Source: Glandiceps talaboti
Lineage: Eukaryota; Hemichordata; Enteropneusta; Spengelidae
Length of the DNA stretch: 35,000 bases
Direction of reading: 5' to 3'
Assembly: GCF_964340395.1 (NCBI RefSeq)
Contig: NC_135568.1
Coordinates: 3,075,001-3,110,000, forward strand
Shown: piece after piece, positions 24,401 through 32,653 of the stretch
Layout: each line of letters starts with the position of its first letter
Numbering within the stretch: the stretch's first letter is position 1
Position numbers and translations under genes: made by a program
Notes under the pieces: model-generated
Databases searched by the model: none
What the model saw: only the letters and a program-made list of their open reading frames with translations
What the model was told of the DNA's origin: nothing

Positions 24401-27195
24401 ACCATGTACAGAAAATCATACAGAGAATCATATCAATAACTAGGTTTCAAGAGATTTTGCACTTCTCCAGTAAAGTAAACAGCACGGTGTCTTACCTTCG
24501 ATCCGTTGTTTATCGCACCACACGCAAGGTTTATGATGGAGAGGGCAACGTTTGAGTCTAAACTTTCTTCTAAAAGCTGTTCTTCCAAGTTACTGATGAC
24601 ATTTTCTATCCAGTTCAAGTTTTCGGTGTTTAGTTCAACACCTATGACCTAAACAGTAATAAATGATATTTATATCTGAATTTGTAAAGAGCTATATAAG
24701 TCGTCGACATGTCCCCTGACATGTTTTATTATCATTTTGAATTGAACACAAGTTTTGAATTACTAGTACGTAACCCTTTACGTAACCTTAGGACCTGGAG
24801 ACGTGTTTATGTGTTCGTATTTGAAGCACACCCCCATAGATAAGTTATTACCATATTTCTTCCTTAACTGAGAAATTTAAAAGTTTCTTTTAAAACTCCC
24901 AATTGAGAAGCCGTTGCTTCGAATCACAATGTATGGACATGATTAGTTATGATCTTGAACCATGGTAAATCACCATATTATTTCGATTACCACCAGTCAC
25001 ATTACCTGTTTGATGGTGTGTATTAGTAAAGAATAGTAGCCTTATCCTCAATGGTGGTGTAATGGGGGTGTAATATTTTGAAATACTGGCAATTGAAGAT
25101 ATATCAACAAGATGTTTAACACACCACAAACATCCTAAGTAATTATTATGTAATATTAAGCTGTTTTATTGTTTTTTAACCACATCTAGACGTAGGGCGT
25201 CCTACCTAAGCTAGTCCCAAAGTAGGATAGGTTTGTGTCTACACACAGGAAGGTTTCGACGTAGATGTCGCACGATCCCTCCTGACCCGCTTCTGAAAAT
25301 ATACGTGGTGACGTAATGAAACTTTGCTTACGTTTATTTTGAGACACATTGTTTTCAATTTTACGTAACCTACGGACAAGGAATCATAATTATCGCCTGA
25401 AACAACAGAATAAAGTCAGAAGAATACTGCAAATCTGTTACGTTCAGTGCTACGACGGAATCTAAGTCAGGGGGGTTTCAGGACAGAACATGTCCACACA
25501 GCACATAGGACGAAACAAGGAGGGTTTCAGGACAGAAAACATCCACACAGCACATAGGACGAAATAAGGAGGGTTTCAGGAAACCTCTCGAAGGTGTCCT
25601 AAGTCAGGATGATTTCAGGATGCGTTTTCATCAATACGGACCTCAAACTATCCTAAATCTTACCTGAGGTAGGATTTTAGTGCCGTGTAGATCATGCACT
25701 GTTGCCCATAGCAAAGATACCCTATAAAGAAACACAATATCAACTAGATGTTTCTCTGCATCGCAAGTGATTGTAGGTGATGTAAAATAAAGAACCAATA
25801 GTTTATGAAAACGTCACTATTTTCTGGAGTGACGTTCCCCATTATTACACTATTTTAGAGTAGAATGTAGAGTTAGAAATACCTGCACATTAATCATGTA
25901 TCCTGCAAATAATCCATACATATCAATTATTCTTGCTTCGATCTCAATCATAAAGTCGTTTTCAATGTCACCACTCGGTAGCTGTAGAGCAGGGAATGAA
26001 GAGTTGACGCATTTGTACAAAAGTTCTTGTTTTCCCGTGACCTTGTTCACAACTCTCAACTCATATGTTAACCATTTTGTGTTCCCATTTATATCAGAAG
26101 GAGGACTCCAAAGTGATAGTGAAATGTTGCCTTCATCTGTCCATCCAAAGCAGGTTATAGTGAATTTATCCTGGAGAGTTACACCTAAATAAAGAATGAA
26201 ATTGTATTCTGACAATATATCACGTTTTCATTAACCACGAAGTATCAAAATACATCCTGTTGGTTACAAGTCGATACAGAGTAAATTCAACTTTATCTCA
26301 TCAGAGTGAATGAATATGATAGTACCAGCAAACATATTGATGGTTAGGACCAAGTAAATAGTTCCCTTATATAGAAACTAACCAAAGTCTGTACAGCAAA
26401 CACTATAACTGAATACAAGGAGTATGAACTGCATAACAACAACAAAAAATCATCTTTTGAAATAGAGATATGTTGGTGGCAAGATTATTCGAATATATGG
26501 AAGCTCTCTAAATCTGGCAACACAAATGAGTTCCACCTTAAATGTGACGTACCTTTTTCTGGTTGTACAGTGCAGTTTCCTCCAGTAGGAGCCACATTTG
26601 GCATTTCTGGTAATATCACGACAGCATTATAAATAGTTAAGATAAAAAATAGTAATATATTTAATACAATCTTTGAAATGTGGAAAATTATTCAGGATTT
26701 TTATTCGCCATATTTGTCTTCAAGAAGAAATTAGTATGTCGGCCGTATCCTTCCGAGACAGTAAGTGAGGAGGGATACAGACATTAAGGAAATCATGAGA
26801 CTGAGATGACGTTGCATGATAGAGAAAGACTGAGAGATTATTTTTTATCATATAAATAGACCCACTATTTTTTCTATTTTGATCACGACTTCAAATTAAA
26901 ATACTTACAAAATTTATGATGAACACATATTACAGGTAAAGCAGCGAGTGATCGCCGAACGACTGTGCGTATCATGCATATATTATGTTCCCTAAGAACA
27001 ATTTAGAGAGATAAGAAACATGCTTCCCACAGACCACTTATTACAAATATAAACATTATCACATTCCTGCCGACAAGCAGGCGCTGTATGTGTACAGATA
27101 TAGCACTTGTAACTTTGAATCAATACACATATGTATGTGTCAAAATCTGAGCCTGTAATGCAATAACTTACAATACCTTGTTTGTTCCAAGGACG

Positions 27196-27237
<42 letters not shown>

Positions 27238-30200
27238 CAGTAGGGGTTGGATGATGTTTATATTTGTATTGAGTGGTCTGTGGGAAGTCAGTTTCTTATC
27301 TATCTATTTTACCTATACATTTTATTACATTTAGCTAGTCATTCACATTTCAGAGTAGTCGGTGCTGCCACCACTGTTGTCGTTTCTACTAGTTTAACTA
27401 ATGCATTGGGATCAGTACAATCACACCACAGACTTTCAAGGAAGGGAACAATTTGTCGATGAGAAGACTTTATTCAAGAGCAGTATATAGAATAGAAACG
27501 CTTTTATTGGGGGGAAAAGGGGCATTAGAATGACCAATGAACGCCAGTTACAATTATGCATGAAACTTGGATCATGTGCCAAACACATTTACAGTTGAAG
27601 TTAAAATGTCAAAAAAATGGTGAAACATTCACCAGATGTAAACTGAATGCCTTGCACAAGTCAACCTTTAGAATATTGTTCCTTCAACCTTGGCACTACC
27701 AGATTTGGCATTAGTTACTACGTCAACAAAAATAGCTTTGGAAACCTATGCGTCTGATGCCATAAGTATAGTAATAGTTATTTATTCATTTATTTTATTT
27801 CTTTTTTATTTATTTATTTATCTATCTATTTATCTATTTATTTAAACAATGAGTGACATTGGCAAGAAAACATCAAATGAGGCTTTGATGTTCAATTGAA
27901 TTACACTTACAATGTTTTATGAAATGTATGGATTTCATGTCACTGTACTTTAATGTCACACCCTGGAAAATTGTCGGTCTAGGTATATAATAATTACCTT
28001 GATGTATTTGTGGAAACCAATTCAAAACTGAAAATAACAAACTAATCAACTACAGACGTGCGTTCGTTTCGTAAAGCTGTCACAGATTCTACCTCGTTAA
28101 TCACATCAGGAACCCCCCCCCCCCCCATTATAAGTAGAATGGTCCGACCATCTTATTAGGAGTGAGATGAATAGTTTAATATAATGTGAGACAAAAACTA
28201 AATTATTTTACTTTGGACTTAGGACCCCCCCACTTCTAACTAAATTGGCCAAAATTGAAAATCGTTTCAGACAGCACAATTTATTTCAAATCAGTATGTT
28301 GTAGTATGTAGCGCTATGAATACAAAGCCAGTATGTTGTAGCGCTAAGAATAAAGCCAGTATGTAGTAGTATGTAGCACTATGAATACAAAGCCAGTATG
28401 TAGTAGTATGTAGAACTATGAATACAAAGCCAGTATGTAGTGGTATGTAGTACTATGAATACAAAGCCAGTATGTAGTAGTATGTAGTGCTATGAATACA
28501 AAGCCAGTATGTAGTAGTGTGTAGTACTATAAATACAAAGCCAGTATGTTGTAGTATGTAGCGCTATGAATAAAGCCAGTATGTAGTTGTATGTAGTACT
28601 ATGAATACAAAGCCAGTATGTAGTAGTATGTAGCTTTATGAATAAAGCCAGTATGTAGTAGTATGTAGCGCTAAGAATACAAAGCCAGTATGTAGTAGTA
28701 TGTAGCGCTAAGAATACAAAGCCAGTATGTAGTAGTATGTAGCGCTAAGAATACAAAGCCAGTATGTTGTAGTATGTAGTACTATGAATACAAAGCCAGT
28801 ATGTTGTAGTATGTAGCTTTATGAATAGAGCCAGTATGTTGTAGTATGTAGCGCTAAGAATACAAAGCCAGTATGTTGTAGTATGTAGCGCTAAGAATAC
28901 AAAGCCAGTATGTTGTAGTATGTAGCGCTAAGAATACAAAGCCAGTATGTTGTAGTATGTAGCGCTATGAATACAAAGCTGAGTAAAAATTGTTCTTTTT
29001 TGAAATTTTACTAATTTTTGAGAATGTAGGTAATAGTGGTTATTGTATGTTAAACGTTTAAACGTAACGAATTCTGTACCTGGTTTTTCTATTTGACATA
29101 TGTATCCAAGTCCAGTAGAACAATCAAGGTCATTCCATTGTCGCATCAAATTGTTCTGCATTATGTGAACGCAGTTTTCACTATTAAAGTTATTAGGTTC
29201 ACCTTGACCCCAGTTTGCAACCTCATCTAACATTGGGGTTCCATCAATCCACTGCCAATCATTAACCCCGGGGTTTGTCTACAAAATTGATACATATATT
29301 GATTCATCACAAATCTAATTTATAACATTGTAAATAGCGAGACTGTGGAGTATGAATGACAAATGAAGGTTTTTCAGGCCACCATGCATGGAACAATATA
29401 CAGTAAACCTATTTTCACTACTAGAATTTTTTTGTAATTTTACAGTCTTCAGCTAGTTCTCATAGATTAATTACCAGACTGGTACATTGTAGCTATCTAC
29501 AAGAAGACATTTTAGTAAAAACTTATTTTAGCAATTTTGTTTCTAGCCAAATAAGCGAAAATAAGTCTTTAGCGAAAATTTCCACTCAACCACATCCCAG
29601 AATCAAATCGATTTATTCTGAGATTTAATAAGGTTTTTCACAAATAAATGTACATATCATTTATCTAATTTACATATTGTATTATCATGTTTGCATATCG
29701 TTTACCAAATTGACATATCCTTCTACATAGTTTGCATAACATTTTGCTTAATTTGTAACTCGAGGAGCACTGACTGTTATTTTTACTATTTGGGTACTGT
29801 GTTTAGATGGAATAACCCTACATATAATATACCCAACTGCGCAGTACTCGCATTTAACGTCTGGGTAAGTATCTTATATATGCCATCATCAATTGCGGGG
29901 CCTAAATCAAAATGTGACACTTACTCTCTGTAATCCAATCCACATGGCATAAGATACATCCATACTTTCCAACTTTGTTCGAGTTTTCATCATTAATAAA
30001 TTGGATTTTCCGGGTAATAAACTTTGACATTCCGCATTTGCATCATCAAAAGTCCTCAATTCAGTTTCGAACAGATAACAACTTCTGCTGACTCCATCCC
30101 AAACCCAGTCACCTGATGGACACTCTGTAAATAGAAATGAACCACACATATCATACACAACATACCCACATCAAGTAGATAACCGTAAATAATGTATGTA

Positions 30201-30579
30201 CCTGTCTATACATTAAGAAGAATCACATTACATGTATACTGACTGCTTCCCGTAAGGGCAAAACCATAGATTTTGTTAATACACACATTGTTGGAATGCA
30301 AAATTCTCACCTATAACTATCATACATGATGTGCCCCCCCCCCTAATAACTGGAAAATTAATGGGATGAAACTGTATGGAATTTTAACTTGTATTCTTAT
30401 CTTAAGATTTTGCGCAATTATCGAAAACCATTAATTTTTCAAATGGATCACTAAGATTATAAGGTACATGAACAAGCTTTAAGTATACACATTCCTAATC
30501 ACCAAAAAATGGTTATTTATGTCATGGTTAATGTATCATTTGCATGTACAAAATTACACAAAATTTGAAGTTTGCGTTC

Positions 30580-30641
<62 letters not shown>

Positions 30642-31039
30642 GTTATTACCTAAAACATTTATTATGCAAATTATATATTACACTTAAAACAAAAAATGCC
30701 AACATGCTTTTATAGAGATATGTGTTCTGTTGCTACTGCAGTTCTTATAAGTGAGACGGGCAGGCAGGCAGGCAGGCAGGCAGGCAGGCAAATTGCCTAG
30801 CAGATACCTGAAAGGAACAGATGATGAGGGAGTGGGGGAGGGAAGAAATTTATGAAGAGACACAATGAGACATTTCGTGCTTAGATCTTAATTCTTAGTG
30901 TAACTGAAAACACCGTATCTTAAATCATCACATTTCTTCTGTTCCCGACTAAGAGGTTGTTTTTGTTTTTTGTTTTTGTTGTTGTTGTTGTTGTTGTTTC
31001 TGTCGTCGTCGTCGTTGTTGTTGATGATGATGATGGTGA

Positions 31040-31088
<49 letters not shown>

Positions 31089-32040
31089 CAGCACCACATT
31101 TATATGTTTATTTTGTTGCCACTGATGTTGAAACTCGACATACTGCGACAGTATGCTCGGCGTATGTCTAAGAAGTCATTATTTCATCAAATTCAGGTCG
31201 TAAAACGTAACCATGGAATGACAACTCTTTAAGCTAGTGTGATATAGAGTTGTTAATATAAAATTAATCAATTTAAGTTATTAATTCGAGTATGAAACTA
31301 GATGGAATAGTGACCATGTGTAATAAATAATTAATACAATAGCTAATGACTCTTTGCCATTAATGTTAATGTTTTATAAATACAGAATTCATTCCCTAAT
31401 AGTTAGTTATAAGTCGCGCTTCGCTAACTCTCCGATAACTCCCAATATACTTAGTTCATACCAAATAAGCCTTGAGTTTAAAAAGAATTGTTTTATATAT
31501 ACAGAATTCATTCCCGCGCTTCGCTAACTCGCTGATAATATTTCCATTAAACTTAATTCATACCAATATTTCCATTAAACTTAATTCATACCAAATAATC
31601 ATTGAGTTTAAAAAGAATTGTCATTTTATCTATAGTTGCATACTCAACAATAGGACCAGTAAATCAACATTTCGTTGTGGCTTCCTTTATTATCATATGA
31701 AAGATACATTTTGTGTGTCATGACTGATTTCTAACATAACAGTTTTCCCTCAAATGGTTATCGCTAAGTAAAAATTGCACACGTAAAATCTGACTGTCCA
31801 ATTATGTTTGGGGGAAATTTATACGGGGAAATTGAATGAACATTTATAGATATAAGTAATAGGAAAAATTGAATATGGATATATCTGTATAAATGTTGTA
31901 GCATTGAATAATCATGGAATGACCAGTTCATGTGTAATAGATTTCTCGGTTCCAATGTATTCAATAAACAGTTATAACTTACCCTGAGCCAGTAATAACG
32001 AAATGCACAGACTCTGTACCAAAAACAATATTCGGAACAT
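15487..32040 (-). CDS. Gene B: polycystin-1-like receptor (CTLD-REJ-GPS-PLAT, about 5 TM), 19 exons, 1218 aa
   Basis: Minus-strand spliced gene. Coding exons in transcription order: 31983-32040, 29925-30124, 29080-29278, 26553-26606, 25883-26184, 24496-24648, 23932-23973, 23306-23446, 22908-23007, 22241-22326, 21436-21732, 20548-21086, 20342-20421, 19978-20087, 19321-19548, 18522-18677, 17969-18129, 15996-16659, 15487-15573. They total 3657 nt (1218 codons + TGA) and every junction keeps phase. Seen: signal peptide (residues 1-19), C-type lectin domain (about 20-152), REJ-like region (about 153-750), GPS with HL/T cleavage site at 804/805, TM1 (about 833-853), PLAT (about 870-968), TM2 (about 1039-1055), TM3 (1079-1101), TM4 (1136-1159), TM5 (about 1185-1206). 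Family knowledge: polycystin-1 relatives are surface receptors, self-cleaved at the GPS, usually with 11 TMs whose last six resemble polycystin-2. Here translation stops after TM5, so no channel module is visible. Ligand and partner are unknown. Individual splice calls are by eye; exon 12/13 is the weakest junction. Confidence 0.85.
15996..16659 (-). CDS. Gene B exon 18: post-PLAT linker and TM2-TM4
   Basis: 664-nt exon, phase 2 in (TTCTTTAG), phase 0 out (AAG/GTAGGT). It opens YDFVCYQWFGDKKGQEIER, the family motif joining PLAT to TM2, followed by DDYLWGSLFSRP and CTRVQRLSCC before TM2. TM3 (LYIAFISSLITMPATM...) ends in KSRR, then an acidic/polar cytosolic loop, TM4 (ILGWCIVFASAFLSC) and NSIIIVDPAK leading into TM5. 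Confidence 0.92.
16899..16998. mobile_element. Possible 100-bp inverted-repeat element (MITE-like) in gene B intron 17
   Basis: TTTAGCTGCTAGACCTC at the left is matched by the reverse complement of the right end (TTTAGCT, AGACCTC, then TTTTCCCTC), giving imperfect terminal inverted repeats of roughly 28 bp with a two-base indel. No protein. The rest of this 1.3-kb intron (16660-17968) shows nothing else. Confidence 0.35.
17969..18129 (-). CDS. Gene B exon 17: second half of PLAT domain
   Basis: 161-nt exon, phase 0 in (AAACAG), phase 2 out (GAAAG/GTAAGA). It encodes SGSVRSFLVSLENHLGSL, then MQIGIC and DPWFMERLEVV: the S-V-x-S-F ... H-L-G ... I ... W-F strands that close a PLAT domain. Read with exon 16 it gives one PLAT of about 95 residues. 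Confidence 0.87.
18522..18677 (-). CDS. Gene B exon 16: first half of PLAT domain
   Basis: 156-nt phase 0-0 exon, acceptor CCTCAG. It encodes ELCFYRLTVYTGVRPFSGTK, then DVVLQLHGEEGRS and ILLVDKERRQ: the opening strands of a PLAT/LH2 domain, which follows TM1 in polycystin-1 relatives. The donor is CAG/GCAAGT, a GC donor. A GT 4 nt further on gives the wrong phase. Confidence 0.87.
18761..18870. repeat. (AATC)n/(AGTC)n tetranucleotide array in gene B intron 15
   Basis: About 60 bp of AATC units passing into about 45 bp of CAGT units. The open frame over it is a repeat artefact. Confidence 0.93.
19321..19548 (-). CDS. Gene B exon 15: GPS cleavage site and TM1
   Basis: 228-nt phase 0-0 exon, acceptor TAACAG, donor AAC/GTAAGG. 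TCYCNHLTTF completes the GPS; self-cleavage in this family falls between L and T (residues 804/805 here), and both Cys, the His and the Thr are present. Then comes a hydrophobic segment (ALVFSTIIVLFVLYV, about residues 833-853) and a basic stop-transfer RRKDK, so this is TM1. Confidence 0.92.
19978..20087 (-). CDS. Gene B exon 14: first half of GPS motif
   Basis: 110-nt exon, phase 1 in (TTTTATAG), phase 0 out (TGG/GTAGGG). It encodes GNVNATDEH, then SGSVCLYWN and RWQSDGCW. The C-x-Y-W-N ... W ... G-C-W pattern is the N-terminal half of a GPS. The acceptor lies just beyond a long TAAG/CAAG tetranucleotide tract in the intron. Confidence 0.88.
20125..20259. repeat. (TAAG/CAAG)n tetranucleotide array in gene B intron 13
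   Basis: About 135 bp of TAAG units with a block of CAAG units, ending about 38 bp upstream (in transcript sense) of the GPS exon acceptor. On the minus strand it reads CTTA, giving an extended pyrimidine-rich stretch near the acceptor. Confidence 0.93.
20342..20421 (-). CDS. Gene B exon 13: pre-GPS segment
   Basis: 80-nt exon, phase 2 in (TTTGAG), phase 1 out (GAGA/GTAAGT). It encodes TRTNRTGYIIFSENEYKRQ and ends WTYPE. A second in-phase donor (GTATGT) 15 nt further on would add five residues. The intron before it is only about 125 nt. Confidence 0.62.
20548..21086 (-). CDS. Gene B exon 12: large pre-GPS segment
   Basis: 539-nt exon, phase 0 in (ATTCCAG/TTT), phase 2 out. It contains VVSLDIYDHNGN, EFTVNL, a long beta-rich stretch and YYFLMKVGKPFESCKIDF, the last resembling the Y-L-x-V-G-x-P-x-x-x-x-Y-D-F motif upstream of the GPS in this family. 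The donor AA/GTAACA at 20547-20546 is weak. I chose it because the frame otherwise meets a TAA at 20546-20544 and because phase 2 fits the next acceptor. A stronger-looking GTAAGC nearer 20656 gives a phase that does not fit the downstream exon. Confidence 0.72.
21310..21405. repeat. (CT)n microsatellite in gene B intron 11
   Basis: About 96 bp of CT with one interruption, starting 31 bp past the exon 11 donor (GA on the transcript strand). Confidence 0.95.
21436..21732 (-). CDS. Gene B exon 11: GAIN-like segment
   Basis: 297-nt phase 0-0 exon. The acceptor CTATAG follows a modest pyrimidine tract; the donor is AAG/GTACGA. It encodes LLWNGKLETNALFYIFS, a Ser/Asp/Asn-rich middle and GFTLPTSQNN near the end. 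It sits where polycystin-1 relatives carry the GAIN-like fold upstream of the GPS. The gene A counterpart would lie left of base 1. Confidence 0.8.
22241..22326 (-). CDS. Gene B exon 10: REJ/GAIN-like segment
   Basis: 86-nt exon, phase 1 in and phase 0 out (CAG/GTAATG). It encodes GVFKASSNIIETVQ and ends SDTCGEQ. It is collinear with gene A exon 10. Confidence 0.83.
22908..23007 (-). CDS. Gene B exon 9: REJ/GAIN-like segment
   Basis: 100-nt exon, phase 0 in and phase 1 out (GAAG/GTAAAT). It encodes VAGTELITKVLSSLTSFAND and ends DILPSIE. Only a few residues differ from gene A exon 9. Confidence 0.85.
23306..23446 (-). CDS. Gene B exon 8: helical REJ-like segment
   Basis: 141-nt phase 0-0 exon, acceptor CTTACAG, donor CAG/GTAGGA. 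It encodes AKSSLMKLTMMAFNSG, then VRQIVQVLSGVTSF, ending RQETQ: amphipathic helices as in the membrane-distal part of the GAIN-like region. It is collinear with gene A exon 8. Confidence 0.85.
23563..23930 (+). mobile_element. 5'-truncated LINE fragment (CR1/L2 type) at gene B exon 7 donor
   Basis: It contains the end of a reverse transcriptase ORF (23571-23774), about 150 bp of 3' UTR with a GTAAAGAGCACTGAG block and an (ATT)n tail (about 23919-23929). Against the empty site in gene A (CGCCTACCTCCTGC), the insert sits after CCTACC and before TACCTCC, a likely 4-bp TACC target duplication. One copy of TACC forms the present splice donor of exon 7. Confidence 0.85.
23571..23774 (+). pseudogene. 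C-terminal remnant of LINE reverse transcriptase ORF (67 codons)
   Basis: This frame reads YGHRAFTIAAPIVWNGLP, then SFKRGLKTHLFKEFYDV and TGA. The AF..AAP..WN.LP ... F...LKTHLF pattern is the standard end of CR1/L2/Jockey ORF2 proteins. No upstream RT is present, so it is a dead 5'-truncated copy. Frame and stop are intact within the fragment. Confidence 0.85.
23932..23973 (-). CDS. Gene B exon 7: 14-residue micro-exon
   Basis: 42-nt phase 0-0 exon encoding GLENDTAGVAKLQE. Its size and phase match gene A exon 7 (2256-2297). The splice donor is GTAATA, supplied by the tail of a LINE inserted right at the exon edge; in gene A the donor is GTAGGC. Confidence 0.72.
24496..24648 (-). CDS. Gene B exon 6: helical segment of REJ-like region
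   Basis: 153-nt phase 0-0 exon with acceptor TGTTTAG and donor AAG/GTAAGA. It encodes a leucine- and glutamate-rich helical stretch (NLEEQLLEESLDSNVALS, ending NNGSK). It is two codons longer than gene A exon 6. Confidence 0.82.
25186..25690. mobile_element. Candidate non-autonomous DNA transposon in gene B intron 5
   Basis: The left end (ATCTAGACG ... TCCTACCT ... TAGGATAG) is matched by the reverse complement of the right end (ATCTACACG ... TCCTACCT ... TAGGATAG), giving imperfect terminal inverted repeats of about 50 bp. The interior has two near-identical direct units of about 53 bp containing TTTCAGGACAGAA and CCACACAGCACATAGGACGAA (25483-25580) and no ORF. Gene A intron 5 has no counterpart. 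Exact ends and target duplication are not clear. Confidence 0.5.
25883..26184 (-). CDS. Gene B exon 5: REJ-like, fibronectin-type strand region
   Basis: 302-nt exon, phase 1 in and phase 0 out (CAG/GTATTT). It encodes GVTLQDKFTITCFGW, then a beta-rich stretch with TYELRVV and LLYKCVNSSFPALQL, ending GYMINVQ. This is an FN3-like repeat of the REJ region. About 205 bp at its 5' end are almost identical to gene A exon 5 at the DNA level. Confidence 0.85.
26553..26606 (-). CDS. Gene B exon 4: start of REJ-like region
   Basis: 54-nt phase 1-1 exon encoding EMPNVAPTGGNCTVQPEK. The P-G-G-x-C-x-V-x-P signature followed by G and, in the next exon, TCFGW is the usual opening of the REJ module in polycystin-1 relatives. 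The acceptor (CCAG) and the donor context (GTACGT) are good. The gene A counterpart (5237-5290) differs by one residue. Confidence 0.83.
27196..27234. repeat. (GT)n microsatellite in gene B intron 3
   Basis: Pure GT tract of about 39 bp. The surrounding intron (26607-28289) also has a TTTA/TCTA-rich stretch (about 27778-27844) and a run of 14 C (28113-28126), but no gene. Confidence 0.95.
28290..28979. repeat. 37-bp minisatellite in gene B intron 3
   Basis: About 18 head-to-tail copies of a unit such as GCCAGTATGTAGTAGTATGT followed by AGCGCTAAGAATACAAA. Copies vary: 34-bp versions lack ACA, one copy lacks an internal AGTATGT, and the core is AGCGCT, AGTACT or AGCTTT. It ends about 100 bp from exon 3. 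Absent from gene A. Confidence 0.93.
29080..29278 (-). CDS. Gene B exon 3: second half of C-type lectin domain (EPN, WND)
   Basis: Phase 0 in, phase 1 out (CCAG/GTACAG). It begins TNPGVNDWQWIDGTP and ends GYICQIEK, the canonical CTLD second half. EPN at residues 113-115, a downstream Glu at 120 and WND at 134-136 are the residue set used by mannose-type C-type lectins to hold the site-2 calcium and sugar. The fold call is firm; sugar binding is an inference from these residues. Confidence 0.9.
29925..30124 (-). CDS. Gene B exon 2: first half of C-type lectin domain
   Basis: Phase-1 acceptor (TTTACAG) and phase-0 donor (AGA/GTAAGT). The translation runs from ECPSGDWVWDG through SCYLF and the C-containing first helix to MWIGLQR, matching the first half of a CTLD: first cysteines, aromatic strand, helix 1, and the W-I-G-L strand. 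It is six codons shorter than the gene A exon. Confidence 0.88.
30225..30365. repeat. Dispersed repeat, copy 2 (in gene B intron 1)
   Basis: Partner of 14440-14580. The matching place in gene A intron 1 lacks it, so it is not simply part of the ancestral intron. It contains a run of nine C. Confidence 0.5.
30582..30790. repeat. (AT)n and (GGCA)n microsatellites in gene B intron 1
   Basis: AT tract 30582-30639 and CAGG/GGCA tract 30758-30790. Confidence 0.93.
30965..31088. repeat. (TTG)n array in gene B intron 1
   Basis: TTG units with short TCG and ATG blocks. The left flank (CATTTCTTCTGTTCCCGACTA) matches that of the TTG tract in gene A intron 1 (8541-8613), so the two arrays are paralogous. 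The poly-N and poly-V frames here are not genes. Confidence 0.93.
31385..31622. repeat. Local direct duplication in gene B intron 1
   Basis: CAGAATTCATTCC ... CGCGCTTCGCTAACTC ... CTTAATTCATACCAAATAA ... TTGAGTTTAAAAAGAATTG occurs twice about 115 bp apart, and the second copy contains an extra tandem repeat of about 29 bp (ATATTTCCATTAAACTTAAT...). Gene A has a single version (about 9249-9300). Confidence 0.75.
31983..32040 (-). CDS. Gene B exon 1: start codon and signal peptide
   Basis: ATG at 32040-32038 opens a 19-residue leader (starting MFRILFLVQS, ending SLLLAQ) with a basic N-terminus and hydrophobic core, typical of a secretory signal peptide. The exon ends CAG G before the donor GTAAGT (phase 1). 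The same exon, with one amino-acid change, is found in gene A at 12655-12712, which supports both the start and the splice site. Confidence 0.88.
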
Positions 32041-32407
32041 CGTCGCAGATAACGTTTCCTTCTGAATTTCTTGTAAGGAGTTGATAGAACCGTCAACCCA
32101 GCAATTAGATAAACACCGTGTGTATAAACAATGGCTTTTAGATTATGTACATAGATGATACACATACTTTCTCAGAATGGTCACGTGCATATAATATTAA
32201 TATTAATTAATGAATCACTTGGGTTATTTGCATGTGTAGTTCTACTGTTGATTAATTACTAAATGTACTTCATTAGAATTACACTTTGCGGCTTAATTAG
32301 GCTTTAACTTAATAACACTAATTACAATATCACACTCACTCCAGCATCCTTGTTTTTCAGAGTCTATGTAATGTATTCAACATTAATATTAAATGTTTGA
32401 AGAGTTG
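32041..32407 (-). promoter_or_regulatory. 5' flank of gene B, conserved with gene A
   Basis: Nearest 80 bp are almost identical to the gene A flank (AGGAAACGTTATCTGCGACG just before the ATG); patchier similarity continues to 32407. Probably 5' UTR and proximal promoter. No clear TATA box. Confidence 0.45.
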
Positions 32408-32429
32408 TGTAATGGTGTTAATGGTCAGG

Positions 32430-32528
32430 TATGCATACATACATACATACATACATACATACATACATACATACATACATACATACATACATACATACAT
32501 ACATACATACATACATACATACATACAT

Positions 32529-32595
<67 letters not shown>

Positions 32596-32622
32596 GGCAC
32601 ACACACACACATACATGCATAC

Positions 32623-32653
<31 letters not shown>

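Larger units (their letters stand above)
21900..32407. repeat. Duplicated segment, copy B (paralogous to 1-13090)
   Basis: Counterpart of the gene A segment. Unique to this copy are the LINE 3' fragment, the inverted-repeat element in intron 5, the 37-bp minisatellite in intron 3 and a local duplication in intron 1. It lacks the intron-1 LINE and the insertion near 2000 seen in copy A. Similarity ends about 25 bp before the CATA array starts. Confidence 0.78.

Noticed and set aside
28290-28979. CRISPR-like array
   Set aside because: Units are contiguous with no unique spacers and the context is an animal intron; it is a minisatellite.
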